Below are positions 36,162 to 45,831 of a DNA stretch of 64,000 nucleotides, piece by piece. Source of the DNA: Novacetimonas cocois (lineage in GTDB: Bacteria; Pseudomonadota; Alphaproteobacteria; Acetobacterales; Acetobacteraceae); NCBI RefSeq assembly GCF_003311635.1, contig NZ_QEXL01000008.1:1-64000 (forward strand), written 5' to 3'. The translations under genes were made by a program, and so were the position numbers. Numbering within the stretch: position 1 is the stretch's first letter; each line of letters opens with the position of its first letter. The notes under the pieces are model-generated. The model was not told where the DNA came from. It saw only the letters and a list, made by a program, of their open reading frames with translations, and made no database searches.

Positions 36162-36821
36162 ATGCCTGACGCACTATCAAGGCCCCAGCATACAGGTGGA
36201 CGTCCGTCACCGGAAATGTCGGCGCAGCTTGACCGGCAGGTTCTTGAGGTTGCGACAGCCCTTTTTGTCGAGCAGGGATATGCCGCCACGTCGCTTGAGA
36301 AGATAGCGCGCGTCATAGGTTGCAGCAAAGCCACGCTCTACCGTCGCTATTCATCGAAAGAGGATCTGTTCAAGGCCGTGGTGGCCGAACGCGGCAGAAT
36401 GCTGCTGGATGAAGCCGGCGCGGTCGAGGCATCGTCCACGGATCCGCTGGTGGCGACAAAAGAGATCGCCCTGTTCTTTCTGGATTTCATGCTGCGTCCC
36501 GAAACGCGGGAGGCCTACCGGATCATCATCGGGGATGGGCACCGCATACCCTTCATCGCTGACGAGATGATGGAAACCATCGTGGAACCCTTCGTGGCGA
36601 CCCTCAGCCGCCTTCTCAAGGCGGCGGCGGACGCGGGACGCATTGAATCCACGAACCATGAGGAGACGACGCGCGTCCTCATGAGCCTTGTGATCGGCTG
36701 GCCATTGCAGAACACCATGCTGGGGCAGAATCAGGTGCAGGACGCCGATGCGCGACAGCAGTTTTTCGACCGGGCGTGGGGCATCTTCCTCGGCGGCATA
36801 GGCTGCCGGGACAAGGCCTGA
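36162..36821 (+). CDS. TetR-family transcriptional regulator
   Basis: 219 residues. The DNA-binding domain (VLEVATALFVEQGYAATSLEKIARVIGCSKATLYRRYSSKEDLFKAVV) covers roughly residues 27-75; the rest is the all-helical ligand-binding domain (AefR-like C-terminus). AGGACAGGAA precedes ATG 36162. It lies upstream of and in the same direction as the RND efflux genes, about 310 bases away, so it is the likely repressor of that pump. Ligand unknown. Confidence 0.88.
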   Translation: MPDALSRPQHTGGRPSPEMSAQLDRQVLEVATALFVEQGYAATSLEKIARVIGCSKATLYRRYSSKEDLFKAVVAERGRMLLDEAGAVEASSTDPLVATKEIALFFLDFMLRPETREAYRIIIGDGHRIPFIADEMMETIVEPFVATLSRLLKAAADAGRIESTNHEETTRVLMSLVIGWPLQNTMLGQNQVQDADARQQFFDRAWGIFLGGIGCRDKA

Positions 36822-37129
36822 TCCGGCTGCGTTTCATTCAGGAATTGCCTGACTGCCGCTGTGACATCCGCTCCATCGGGCCATAAACAGGCTGGACGTG
36901 GCCGCGCTGTTTCCATGCCTTTTATCATATTGCGATACGATACGGCACCGTATATGTAAATCCTGACGGCCGGATCCTGCTGCCGGGTTCGGGAACTGAT
37001 TGGGGATGGTGCATATCCATGCAAACCAGAAATGCTGGCAAAAAGGTCATGGGTCATGCAGGGCCTCCTTCATTCCTGGGCACCATCCTGTTCCCGATCA
37101 TGCAGGGCAGGGGACGCGCCGCGCCGGAC
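36822..37129. other. Intergenic region upstream of the RND operon
   Basis: About 300 bases. The stretch near 36920-36965 (ATCATATTGCGATACGATACGG) looks like a promoter region with a partial repeat of GATACG; a TetR operator may lie here, but I see no clean palindrome. The frame of the adaptor gene is open through the last 110 bases. Confidence 0.4.
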
Positions 37130-38245
37130 ATGCGCCCCGACCCCGCAACGCAAAAGGCGGATGACCGGCAAAGGCCCGTCCTGATCCTGCTCTGCCTGTT
37201 GCTGTTGCTCTCGGCATGCCATAAGAAGGCACCCGTCGAAGAAGTCCGCCCCGTGCGTTCGGTTGTCGTTCAACCCGCGCCCGATACGGATGGGGAAGTG
37301 GTGACCGGTCAGGTTGCGGCCCATCGCTATATCAACCTTGCCTTCCGCCTGCCTGGCAAGGTCGTGGAACGCACGGTTCTGGTCGGAAGCACCGTGCATG
37401 CCGGCGATGTGCTGGCGCGACTGGATGACACGGTCCAGCAGCAGGCCCTGCGCACCGCACTGGCGGAGGCCGCGACGGCAAAGGCCGCGCTGGATCAGGC
37501 AGTGCCCCTGAAACAGCGTGCGGCGGCGCTCCTGCCAGCGCAGGCCATTTCACGCAATGAATATGATGATGCGGTCCGTCGGTACAAAACCGCGCTGGAT
37601 CAGGTGCAGGCCACGCAGGCACAGGTGCGCGTGGCGCAGGAACAGCTTGGCTATACGCGCCTTCCTGCCCCCGAGGACGGCCTTATGACCGACAGGCTGG
37701 TGGAAGCGGGCGAAGTGGTCGCCGCCGGTCAGCCCGTACTGCGCATGGCGGCCAATGACGGGCTGGATGCGCAGTTCGACATGCCCGGTGATATCGCACA
37801 TGCCCATCTGGCCGTGGGCATGACGATGAAGGTCTGCCTGGACGCGTCCCCGCATGTCTGTGCGCCCGCCGCGATTTATGAAATCGCGCCCGACACCGAC
37901 CCGGTGACCCGAACCTACCATACCAGGGCCCTGCTGCATGCCACGCGCGACATGTTGCCGCTGGGCGCGGTGGTGACGGGTCATCTGGTCATGCCGTCGG
38001 CATCGACCGTCCATCTGCCCCCGTCGGCGCTGACAACGCAGGATGGCAGGCCCGCCGTGTGGATCGTCGCCCCCGACACGCTGCGTGTGTCGCAGCGTCC
38101 TGTTGCCATTGCCCGGTACGCAACCGACGACGTGGTGATCGCATCCGGCCTGAACGCCGGGGACCGGGTCGTGACGGCGGGCGTGCAGGCGCTCTACCCA
38201 CAGGAAAAGGTCAGCCTGCTGGATGAAGCCGATGTCCGCCCCTGA
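37130..38245 (+). CDS. RND efflux periplasmic adaptor (lipoprotein)
   Basis: 371 residues from ATG 37130. This start leaves a short polar N-terminus before the lipoprotein signal VLILLCLLLLLSAC, whose lipobox Cys anchors the protein to a membrane. The open frame to 37019 would give an unlikely 65-residue leader. The adaptor domains follow: a lipoyl-like half (YINLAFRLPGKVVERTVLVGSTVHAGDVLARLD), a coiled coil (about residues 80-165, VQQQALRTALAEAATAKAAL), the second lipoyl half (GYTRLPAPEDGLMTDRLVEAGEVV) and beta-barrel domains. It links the RND pump to the outer-membrane channel. It overlaps the pump gene by 23 bases. Confidence 0.9.
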   Translation: MRPDPATQKADDRQRPVLILLCLLLLLSACHKKAPVEEVRPVRSVVVQPAPDTDGEVVTGQVAAHRYINLAFRLPGKVVERTVLVGSTVHAGDVLARLDDTVQQQALRTALAEAATAKAALDQAVPLKQRAAALLPAQAISRNEYDDAVRRYKTALDQVQATQAQVRVAQEQLGYTRLPAPEDGLMTDRLVEAGEVVAAGQPVLRMAANDGLDAQFDMPGDIAHAHLAVGMTMKVCLDASPHVCAPAAIYEIAPDTDPVTRTYHTRALLHATRDMLPLGAVVTGHLVMPSASTVHLPPSALTTQDGRPAVWIVAPDTLRVSQRPVAIARYATDDVVIASGLNAGDRVVTAGVQALYPQEKVSLLDEADVRP

Positions 38246-41200
38246 GCCCGCCCCCCCGGGAGGGGTAAACCTGTCCGACTGGTCCATCCGCCATCGCGCG
38301 CTTGTGCTGTTTTTCATGATCCTGATCAGTGTCGCGGGCATCCGGTCCTATTTCGGGCTGGGCCGGAACGAGGACCCGCCCTTTACCGTCAAGACCATGG
38401 TGGTGCAGGCATTCCTGCCCGGCGCATCGGTGGAGGAAACCACCCACCAGCTGACGGAGCGCATCGAAAAGAAGCTGCAGGAAACCCCTGACCTCGACTA
38501 CATCAAAAGCTATACGCTGCCGGGAAAGACCACGATTTTCGTCAACCTGCTGTCAGGCGCGCCCAAGGCGCAGGTGCCCGACATCTGGTATCAGGTGCGC
38601 AAGAAGGTGGGGGATATCAAAGCGCAGCTGCCTTCTGGCGCGGTCGGTCCGTTCTTCGATGACGAGTTCGGCGATACCTACGGCATCATATACGGCTTTA
38701 CCGCCGAAGGCTTCTCCCACCGCGAACTGCGCGATTATGTCGAGACGGTGCGCGACGAACTGCTGCATGTACCCGACGTCGCCAAGATCGACACGCTGGG
38801 CGCGCAGGATGAGAAGATCTATGTCGATTTCTCCACCCATCACCTTGCCCGGCTGGGCATAAACGGCGCGACGATCGCAGCCGCCCTGCTGGCGCAGAAC
38901 GCCACGGTTCCGTCCGGCGTGATCGATACCGGGCGCGAGCAGATACAGGTCCAGCCAACCGGGCAGTTCGGCTCGGTTGAGGATATCGCCAACGTCACGG
39001 TGTACGCGGATGGCCGCAAGATCCGCCTGGGCGATATCGCGACCGTCACCCGTACCTATTCCGATCCGCCGCAGACGATGTTCCGGGTGGGCGGGCATGA
39101 CGCGATCGGCCTTGCCCTGTCCATGCGCAGCGGCGGCAACGTGCTGGAGCTGGAAAAGAACATCACGGCGAAGATGGCCGAACTGCATGCCCGGATGCCC
39201 ATCGGGATCGAGGCGCACCTTGTCGCCAACCAGCCCAAGGTCGTGCACGACGCCGTAGGCGATTTTACGGAGGCCCTGTTCGAAGCCATCCTGATCGTGC
39301 TGGGCATCAGTTTCCTCAGCCTTGGCGCGCGCGCGGGCACGGTGGTGGCGTTTTGCATTCCCTTCGTGCTGGCGGTCGTGTTCGTATGCATGAAGATGTT
39401 TGGCATCGACCTGCAGCGCGTCTCGCTCGGTGCGCTGATCATCGCCCTTGGCCTGCTGGTGGATGACGCCATGATCACGGTCGAGAGCATGGTCAGCAAG
39501 CTGGAGGAAGGCTGGAGCCTGACGCGGGCCGCGACCTATGCCTATGTCTCGACCGCCTTTCCGATGCTGACCGGCACCCTTGTGACCGTGGCGGGATTCA
39601 TTCCGGTGGGGTTCGCCAAAAGTGTCGCGGGGGAATACACGTTCTCGCTCTTCGCCGTGGTTGGCATCGCCCTGATCGCGTCATGGTTCGTGGCCGTGCT
39701 TGTCGCCCCGCTGGTGGGTGTCACGATCCTGAAGCAGCGCCCGGCAGCATCCCCCCATGCCCCGCCAGAAGGGCGGCTGCTGCGCGTGTTCAGCCGCGCG
39801 CTGCTGTTCACCATGCGCCGCCCGCGCACGACCGTGCTGGTCAGCCTTGCGGCACTGGTCGTGGCCATTGCGCTGTCCCCGCTGGTGCCGCGGCAGTTCT
39901 TTCCCGCATCCGACCGGCCGGAACTGCTGGTTGACCTTTCACTGCGGCAGGGGGCGTCGATCAAGGCCACGGCGGATGTATCGCGCCGTCTGGACGCCAT
40001 CCTGCGCAATGATCCCGACATCGATCACTGGAGTTCCTATGTCGGGCGCGGGGCCGTGCGCTTCTATCTGTCGCTTAATGAGCAGCTTCCCAACGACTTC
40101 TTTACCCAGACCGTCATTGTCGCCAAGGATGCCGTGGCGCGTGAGCGCCTGCGCAAACGGCTGGACGTGGCGCTGAGCCGCAACATGCCCGACGTGGTGC
40201 ATGGGCTGTTCCCGCTGGAGCTTGGGCCGCCGGTGGGCTGGCCGGTGCAGTACCGCGTCACGGGCCGCGACCCGGACCGGGTGTGGCATTACGCGCATGA
40301 CGTGGCGAAAATCATGGCCGACGGCAATCAGCTGCACATGATCAATTTCGACTGGGGCGACCCCGCGCGCAAGCTGAAGATCGACGTGCGTCAGGATGAG
40401 GCGCACCGGCTGGGCCTGTCATCTGGCGCGATCGCGCTTGCGATCAATTCGGCGGTGACCGGGCTTACGGCGACCCAGATCCGCGACAGCATCTATCTGG
40501 TGGATGTCGTGCTGCGGGCCAACCATGCGCAGCGCCTGTCGATCGAGGACCTGCGCAATCTCGACATCCGCCTGCCCAATGACCAGACGGTGCCGCTGTC
40601 CACCGTGGCGAGCGTCTCCTACGTCGAGGATTATCCCCTTATCTGGCGGCGCGACCGGCTGCCGACGCTGACCATACAGGCGCAGTTGCGCGACGGGGTG
40701 CAGGCGGATACCGCCGTCGCCACGCTGGCGCCGAAAATCGCCGCCTTCAACGCCGGCCTTCCGGTTGGCTATCATGTCGCGGTGGGTGGCACGGTTGAGG
40801 AAAGCGCGAAGTCACAGAATTCGGTCATCGCCGTGATGCCCGTCATGGTGCTGGTCATGCTGGGCGTGCTGATGATCGAATTGCAGAGCTTCAAGCGCCT
40901 GGCGCTGGTCATCAGTGTTGCGCCCTTCGGCCTGATCGGGGTGGTCGGCGCGCTATTCCTGACGCAGCATCCCATGGGCTTCATCGCCATGCTGGGGCTG
41001 GTGGCGCTGATTGGCATGATCATCCGCAACTCGGTCATTCTGGTCCACCAGATCCAGATCGAGAAGGATCTTGGACAATCGGAATGGGACGCGGTCATGA
41101 ACGCTGCCAAGATCCGGTTCCGGCCCATCATGCTGACCGCTGTCGCCGCCATCCTTGGTATGCTGCCGATTGCATCGAGCGTATTCTGGGGGCCGATGGC

Positions 41201-41324
41201 CGATGTCATCATGGGCGGCCTTGCCGTGGCGACGGTGCTGACGCTGATTTTCCTGCCTTCGTTGTATGTGCTGTGGTTCCGGGTGAAGGAAACGCCATCG
41301 CCACAGGCCGGGGAACATGCCTGA
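38223..41324 (+). CDS. RND efflux permease (AcrB/MexB-like)
   Basis: 1033 residues, the full length of a hydrophobe/amphiphile RND pump. TM1 is RALVLFFMILISVAGIRSYF, then the first large periplasmic loop, TM2-6 with FCIPFVLAVVFVCMKMFGIDLQRVSLGALIIALGLLVDDAMITVESM (TM4 carries the proton-relay DD pair), the second periplasmic loop from about residue 560, and TM8-12 near 860-1020. Proton-driven export of drugs, bile or solvents is the usual role; the substrate is unknown. The stop overlaps the outer-membrane factor start (TGATG), so adaptor, pump and channel are translated together. Confidence 0.95.
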   Translation: MKPMSAPEPAPPGGVNLSDWSIRHRALVLFFMILISVAGIRSYFGLGRNEDPPFTVKTMVVQAFLPGASVEETTHQLTERIEKKLQETPDLDYIKSYTLPGKTTIFVNLLSGAPKAQVPDIWYQVRKKVGDIKAQLPSGAVGPFFDDEFGDTYGIIYGFTAEGFSHRELRDYVETVRDELLHVPDVAKIDTLGAQDEKIYVDFSTHHLARLGINGATIAAALLAQNATVPSGVIDTGREQIQVQPTGQFGSVEDIANVTVYADGRKIRLGDIATVTRTYSDPPQTMFRVGGHDAIGLALSMRSGGNVLELEKNITAKMAELHARMPIGIEAHLVANQPKVVHDAVGDFTEALFEAILIVLGISFLSLGARAGTVVAFCIPFVLAVVFVCMKMFGIDLQRVSLGALIIALGLLVDDAMITVESMVSKLEEGWSLTRAATYAYVSTAFPMLTGTLVTVAGFIPVGFAKSVAGEYTFSLFAVVGIALIASWFVAVLVAPLVGVTILKQRPAASPHAPPEGRLLRVFSRALLFTMRRPRTTVLVSLAALVVAIALSPLVPRQFFPASDRPELLVDLSLRQGASIKATADVSRRLDAILRNDPDIDHWSSYVGRGAVRFYLSLNEQLPNDFFTQTVIVAKDAVARERLRKRLDVALSRNMPDVVHGLFPLELGPPVGWPVQYRVTGRDPDRVWHYAHDVAKIMADGNQLHMINFDWGDPARKLKIDVRQDEAHRLGLSSGAIALAINSAVTGLTATQIRDSIYLVDVVLRANHAQRLSIEDLRNLDIRLPNDQTVPLSTVASVSYVEDYPLIWRRDRLPTLTIQAQLRDGVQADTAVATLAPKIAAFNAGLPVGYHVAVGGTVEESAKSQNSVIAVMPVMVLVMLGVLMIELQSFKRLALVISVAPFGLIGVVGALFLTQHPMGFIAMLGLVALIGMIIRNSVILVHQIQIEKDLGQSEWDAVMNAAKIRFRPIMLTAVAAILGMLPIASSVFWGPMADVIMGGLAVATVLTLIFLPSLYVLWFRVKETPSPQAGEHA

Positions 41325-42745
41325 TGAAACGCTCCCCGATCCTTCTGCTTCCCGTTCTGCTTGCAGGCTGCGCGTGGCTGGCGCCGACCTATCACCGGCC
41401 GCAGATGCCCATGCCTGACAAATGGGGGACGGCGCAGACCGCCACCATGCCGGACGACAGCGCATGGTGGCGCAGCTATGGCGATCCGGTTCTTGATGAA
41501 CTGGTCGATGAGGCCCTGAAGAACAATGACGACCTTGCGCTGGCCGGTGCGAAGCTGCAGCAGGCGCGCGCGCAGTACAAATATGCCTTCGCAAACCAGT
41601 TGCCGTCCATTTCCGTCGCGGGCGCGGATGCCTATGGCCGCGTGCATCTGAAGGATGATCTGCCGACGCCGCACAGGATGAGCAACCTTGGCTTCGTCGG
41701 CGGCATGCTGAATTACGAAGTGGACCTGTGGGGCAAGAACGCCAGCCTGAGCAAGGCGGCGAAGGCCGGGGTGCGTGCCGCAGGCTATGGCCATGCGGCG
41801 GCCCGGCTGTCCATCGCCGCCGCCACCGCAAAGCTGTATTTCAGCCTGCGCGCGCTGGACAGTGAACGCGACATCCTGCAACGGACGATCCAGACCCAGA
41901 CGGAACTGCTGGCGCTGGTGCGGCGGCAGCATGAAGTCGGCGCGGTCGATGCGCTTGCGGTGCAGAACGTGACGGAACAGCTTGATGCCGCGCAGGCGGC
42001 ACTGCCGGATGTGGAGGACCAGCGCGGCAAGGCGGAAAGCGCGCTTGCCGTCATGCTGGGCCGTTCGCCCGTTCAGATCATCGGGCAGGCGATGGCGCGG
42101 GGCAAGAATATAAACGAGCTTACGGTCCCCATTCCGACGCCGCCGGAAATCCCCTCCACCCTGCTGGAACGCAGGCCGGATATCGCCATGCATGAACAGA
42201 GCCTGATCGCCAGCAACTTCAATATCGGCTTTGCCCGCGCGGCCTATTTTCCCACCATTTCGCTTGCCAGTCTGGCGGGCGTCAACAATATCGATATCGA
42301 CAACCTCTATCGCGCGACAACCCGGTCATGGACGCTGGCGGCGTCAATGGCCGCCCCGGTGCTGGATTTCGGTCGGACGGCAAGCGGGGTGCGGCTGGCG
42401 AAGGCCGAAAAGAACGAGCAGGTCATCCTGTATAAACAGAGCATCCGCACAGCCTTCAGGGAGGTGCATGACGCATTGCTGGAACAGAACAACGCCCATG
42501 ATCGCGAACGCGACGATGGCGGAAAGGAAACTGCGGCCGAAAAAACAGTGGAACTGACCCGGTTACGGCTGGAGCACGGGTATTCCAGCCGGCTGGATGT
42601 GCTGTCGGCCCAGGTGATCGAACAGCAGGCGGAACTTGCACATACGACAGCACTGTTAAGCAGCCTTGATGCGTCCGTTGATATGTACAGGGCGATCGGG
42701 GGCGGGTTTCATCTGACCGCCCATGAAAACGGGAAACGCGAATAA
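41324..42745 (+). CDS. RND outer-membrane factor (NodT/OprM-like lipoprotein)
   Basis: 473 residues. ATG 41324 shares one base with the pump stop. It starts MKRSPILLLPVLLAGC, a lipoprotein signal with lipobox LAGC. Two repeats of the OEP fold follow (DSAWWRSYGDPVLDELVDEALKNN; ALLERRPDIAMHEQSL-like LLERRPDIAMHEQSLIASNF), as in TolC/OprM trimeric channels. The three genes at 37.1-42.7 kb therefore form a complete tripartite efflux system controlled in all likelihood by the upstream TetR protein. Confidence 0.92.
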   Translation: MKRSPILLLPVLLAGCAWLAPTYHRPQMPMPDKWGTAQTATMPDDSAWWRSYGDPVLDELVDEALKNNDDLALAGAKLQQARAQYKYAFANQLPSISVAGADAYGRVHLKDDLPTPHRMSNLGFVGGMLNYEVDLWGKNASLSKAAKAGVRAAGYGHAAARLSIAAATAKLYFSLRALDSERDILQRTIQTQTELLALVRRQHEVGAVDALAVQNVTEQLDAAQAALPDVEDQRGKAESALAVMLGRSPVQIIGQAMARGKNINELTVPIPTPPEIPSTLLERRPDIAMHEQSLIASNFNIGFARAAYFPTISLASLAGVNNIDIDNLYRATTRSWTLAASMAAPVLDFGRTASGVRLAKAEKNEQVILYKQSIRTAFREVHDALLEQNNAHDRERDDGGKETAAEKTVELTRLRLEHGYSSRLDVLSAQVIEQQAELAHTTALLSSLDASVDMYRAIGGGFHLTAHENGKRE

Positions 42746-42816
42746 TCGCAGACTGCCCCAAGATAAAATTCCGAACGGCCACTTCTGAAGGCTGTTTTAA
42801 GATCATCGTCTGACAG

Positions 42817-42851
42817 GAAGTTTTCGGATGCCGTCTTTTTTCAAAAAGGCG
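42817..42851 (+). repeat. Dispersed repeat, partial copy D
   Basis: Starts GAAGTTTTCGGATGCC and contains the hairpin GCCGTCTTTTT/AAAAAGGCG (about 42830-42851), the second module of the repeat family. The remaining part is missing or too diverged to see. It lies in the convergent junction between the RND operon and the tannase-family gene. Confidence 0.65.
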
Positions 42852-42876
42852 TTATTATTCAGGGATTTTTTAGATT

Positions 42877-44484
42877 TTACTGGGGCATGACGCAGGCGAA
42901 GCTGGAGGCCTGATCCATATCGCCGTGTCCGTCATGGCGGGCAACCTTTGGCCAGGCGCAGAGCGGGCGGGTACGGACGACCTTGCCATCCGATATGCGC
43001 GAGGCGATGATCGTTTCCGGGGACTGTCCACGGACGACCCAGTCATCAATGGCGCCAAGCTTGCTGAACGTATCGCATCCCGTCCCTCCGTAGCAGTGCC
43101 CCATGCCCGGAATGGTGATGAGGCGCACGGAATTCCGGTCGGTGGGGCCGGCATGCCGCATGACGGATTGATAATAGCTGGCCAGCTGTTCGGGGTTGTG
43201 GCCGTCATTCCAGCCAATATACATCAGCAGCCTGCCGCCATGGCGGAAGAAAGGCGTCAGGTTGTCGTCAACATGCAGCAGCGGCCCGAGCCTGCGGGTG
43301 GCCGTGGCAATATCCGTATCCCAGTTCAGCGTGGTCCAGTTCCAGTCAGGGTTCTGGAAGGCTGCGTATTTGAAAAGATCCAGGGCGACGGGAAAGGCTT
43401 TTCCGTCAGCTGAAAATCCGTCCTCGCTGCCCTTGGCCGGACCAGGAAAAATGACCCTGCCGGTTTCGGGATTGATGGGACCGCGATAGATCTGTTCCAC
43501 CGATTTTACTTCATTATCCGTCAGACAGCCTGATGTATCCTGCCCCTTGCACAGAAGCTGGCGTGGCTCGAAACCGCAGCGGTCAGGTTCGTCAAGAAAG
43601 CCCTGTTTTTTGCCGACAGGCGATGCGCAGGCTGCCATGACGGCATTGTTGAGCAGCTGGAATTTCTGCCGACTCACACGAAGCGCCGGATCATGATAGC
43701 TCATCCATCCGGCCCACAGCTGTTCCGCATTGAAATTCACGATCGGATTGGGCGGGGCACCGACGACAATGCCGTCATAATCCTCAGGATAGCGTCTGGC
43801 CTCGATCAGTCCCTCCAGACCGCCAAGCGAACATCCGATCCAGTAGGCATGCGATGCGGCCTTTCCATAAAAGCGCCGTATGATCTGCCTGGCCGTAACC
43901 GTCATCAGGTGATCGGCCCGATAGGCGTAATCGATAAGCTTTTCCGGATGGCCAAGCGTGAAGCGGCCGCCTTCGCCCTCCGGCGTGGAACTGTCATGTC
44001 CGGTATCGGTGCTTGCGACCGCGTAACCTTCCCCCACGCCGGTGACCATGCCGTCATACATGAGCGAACCGGCCCAGCCGAAATTCCCGACACCAAGGAA
44101 TTTCCCGTTCCATCCCCGCAGCGGCAGCCAGATTTCAGTGCGGATCAGGGAATCCGAAGTGGGGTGGAGTGTGACGGCAACGCGGCAAAAGGCAGGATTG
44201 GGGGCCTGCACCGGATGTCCCGCAAGGTTCATGCCCGAAGATGTCATGATCCGGGTCAGGTGCGTCTGGGGACTGTGCCAGGCACCGGCCTCCACGGTTT
44301 CGATTTTGGTATAGGTGGCATCCGGAAGCGCGAAATGCACCAGATCGGCGCAATCATCCGCATGGGCCCCGGACGACAGCAAAGGCAGGGCACAGGCCGC
44401 AAGGACTGCCCCCGCGGCAAGCGTGACCACATGCGGGCGAGGCAGCTTTGCAAAAGGAAGGGGGCATCGGTTTACAGACGGCAT
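42877..44484 (-). CDS. Tannase/feruloyl esterase family hydrolase
   Basis: 535 residues with a signal peptide (VVTLAAGAVLAACALPLLSSGAHA). The nucleophile motif GCSLGG has Ser219 with Cys218 beside it; near the C-terminus GMGHCYGG holds the catalytic His with its Cys. In this family those two Cys form a disulfide next to the active site. The family cleaves ester bonds of plant phenolics such as gallate (tannase), ferulate or mono(hydroxyethyl) terephthalate; which ester is not readable. The enzyme is probably periplasmic or secreted. It is divergent from the DUF3500 gene and convergent with the RND operon. Confidence 0.92.
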   Translation of the reverse strand: MPSVNRCPLPFAKLPRPHVVTLAAGAVLAACALPLLSSGAHADDCADLVHFALPDATYTKIETVEAGAWHSPQTHLTRIMTSSGMNLAGHPVQAPNPAFCRVAVTLHPTSDSLIRTEIWLPLRGWNGKFLGVGNFGWAGSLMYDGMVTGVGEGYAVASTDTGHDSSTPEGEGGRFTLGHPEKLIDYAYRADHLMTVTARQIIRRFYGKAASHAYWIGCSLGGLEGLIEARRYPEDYDGIVVGAPPNPIVNFNAEQLWAGWMSYHDPALRVSRQKFQLLNNAVMAACASPVGKKQGFLDEPDRCGFEPRQLLCKGQDTSGCLTDNEVKSVEQIYRGPINPETGRVIFPGPAKGSEDGFSADGKAFPVALDLFKYAAFQNPDWNWTTLNWDTDIATATRRLGPLLHVDDNLTPFFRHGGRLLMYIGWNDGHNPEQLASYYQSVMRHAGPTDRNSVRLITIPGMGHCYGGTGCDTFSKLGAIDDWVVRGQSPETIIASRISDGKVVRTRPLCAWPKVARHDGHGDMDQASSFACVMPQ

Positions 44485-44637
44485 GACGGTCCTCGACTTT
44501 ATCTTCCTGTATCGTGACCTTTCCGGAGCGGGAAAGGCAAAGCCTTGATTTCATGCCTGACGCCATACAATGTTTCAACACTGGCGCCCGGATCAGGGGT
44601 GACGGCCGGGAAAGGTTAAGACTGGGGTGATGACGGG

Positions 44638-45831
44638 ATGAAGACCGGATTTTGGGTGATCGGCAGTCTGTTTCTGGCGGCCGCTCCGGCCCTTGCGCAA
44701 GGCGTTCCATCGCGCTCTTCCGTCATGATGGCAAAAGGCAACCTCGCGACAGATCCGACCCGTGAGGCCGTTACCGCCGCCCGCGCGTTCCTCGCGACCT
44801 TCGATTCCCATGGTCGGGAAATGGTGCAGTTTCCCTTTGTTACACAAAAGTCCGGCACTCTTGCCCGTTTCCGCAGAAGCGCGCCCGATCAGCCATCATT
44901 GCCCGTAACGGATGCGCAGGCCGCGGCACCGATGAAACGCGGCCCCGGCATGGGACCGCCGGGCGGCTTTGTCGGGGAACGATATGGCACGGCGGTGTGG
45001 TCCAATTATCCCGTCAGCGACGTGCCCCGTCCGGGCCTGCAGATGGGCCATCTGACACCACAGCAGCATGCCGCCGCCCTGCATCTGTTGCAGACCCTTC
45101 TGAGTGCGAAAGGATATCATAAGGTGCAGGACATCATGGGGGCCGATCAGGCGCTTGCGGACAGCGGCACGCCATTCGCCTCGGGCCGGGCGGTCTATAC
45201 CATCGCGGTTTTCGGACAGCCTTCCGAAACATCGCCATGGATGGTGCAGTTCGGTGGCCATCATCTGGGCCTGAATGTCGTGATCGATGGCGCGCACGGC
45301 GTGATGACCCCGACGCTGACGGGTGCGCAGCCAGCCATCTATTCCCGCGATGGAAAGACCGTCCGCGTGCTGGCCGGTGAAAATGACAGGGCGTTCGCGC
45401 TTCTCAATTCCCTGAATGCAGGGCAGAGACAGCAGGCGATCCTTTCCTACAGGGTGGAGGATCTTGTTCAGGGGCCGGGTCATGATGGGGAAACCCTTGT
45501 CCCCGAGGGCATTCGGGGAACTGCCTTGGATGCCGCCCAGAAAGGGATGCTGATGGACATCATCGCGGAATGGGCCGGGATCATCAATGATGCCTATGCC
45601 GCGCCGCGTCTGAAGGAAATCCGCGAGGGGCTGGACGAAACCTGGTTCGCATGGAGCGGGCCGACCACCTGTGAGCCCGGTCATAACGGGTCGTCCTATT
45701 ACCGGATCCAGGGGCCGCGCCTGCTGATCGAGTTTTCGCCGCAAGGGGTCGGTGGGGATCCCACCCTGCATGTCCATACGGTCTATCGGGATCCGACCGA
45801 CAGTTATGGCAGCCGCTTTACCGTTCAATGA
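44638..45831 (+). CDS. DUF3500 domain protein, exported
   Basis: 397 residues with signal peptide MKTGFWVIGSLFLAAAPALAQ. The DUF3500 core is visible: TFDSHGREMVQFPF, RPGLQMGHLTPQQHAAALHLLQTLLSAKGYHKVQDIM, MVQFGGHHLGLNVVID, and FAWSGPTTCEPGHNGSSYYRIQGPRLLIEFSPQ. The family is uncharacterised but its His-rich conserved blocks suggest metal binding. The stop overlaps the start of a HupE-like EF-hand protein (ATGA), so the two are probably one unit. The tannase-family gene is divergent. Confidence 0.85.
   Translation: MKTGFWVIGSLFLAAAPALAQGVPSRSSVMMAKGNLATDPTREAVTAARAFLATFDSHGREMVQFPFVTQKSGTLARFRRSAPDQPSLPVTDAQAAAPMKRGPGMGPPGGFVGERYGTAVWSNYPVSDVPRPGLQMGHLTPQQHAAALHLLQTLLSAKGYHKVQDIMGADQALADSGTPFASGRAVYTIAVFGQPSETSPWMVQFGGHHLGLNVVIDGAHGVMTPTLTGAQPAIYSRDGKTVRVLAGENDRAFALLNSLNAGQRQQAILSYRVEDLVQGPGHDGETLVPEGIRGTALDAAQKGMLMDIIAEWAGIINDAYAAPRLKEIREGLDETWFAWSGPTTCEPGHNGSSYYRIQGPRLLIEFSPQGVGGDPTLHVHTVYRDPTDSYGSRFTVQ

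Noticed and set aside
36822-37129. Long N-terminal extension of the RND adaptor from 37019
   Set aside because: It would put 65 residues before a lipoprotein signal; the start at 37130 gives a normal leader.
40772-42193. Long minus-strand open frame opposite the RND pump and channel genes
   Set aside because: Arg/His-rich shadow of high-GC coding sequence; the plus strand has clear RND and OEP families in the same place.
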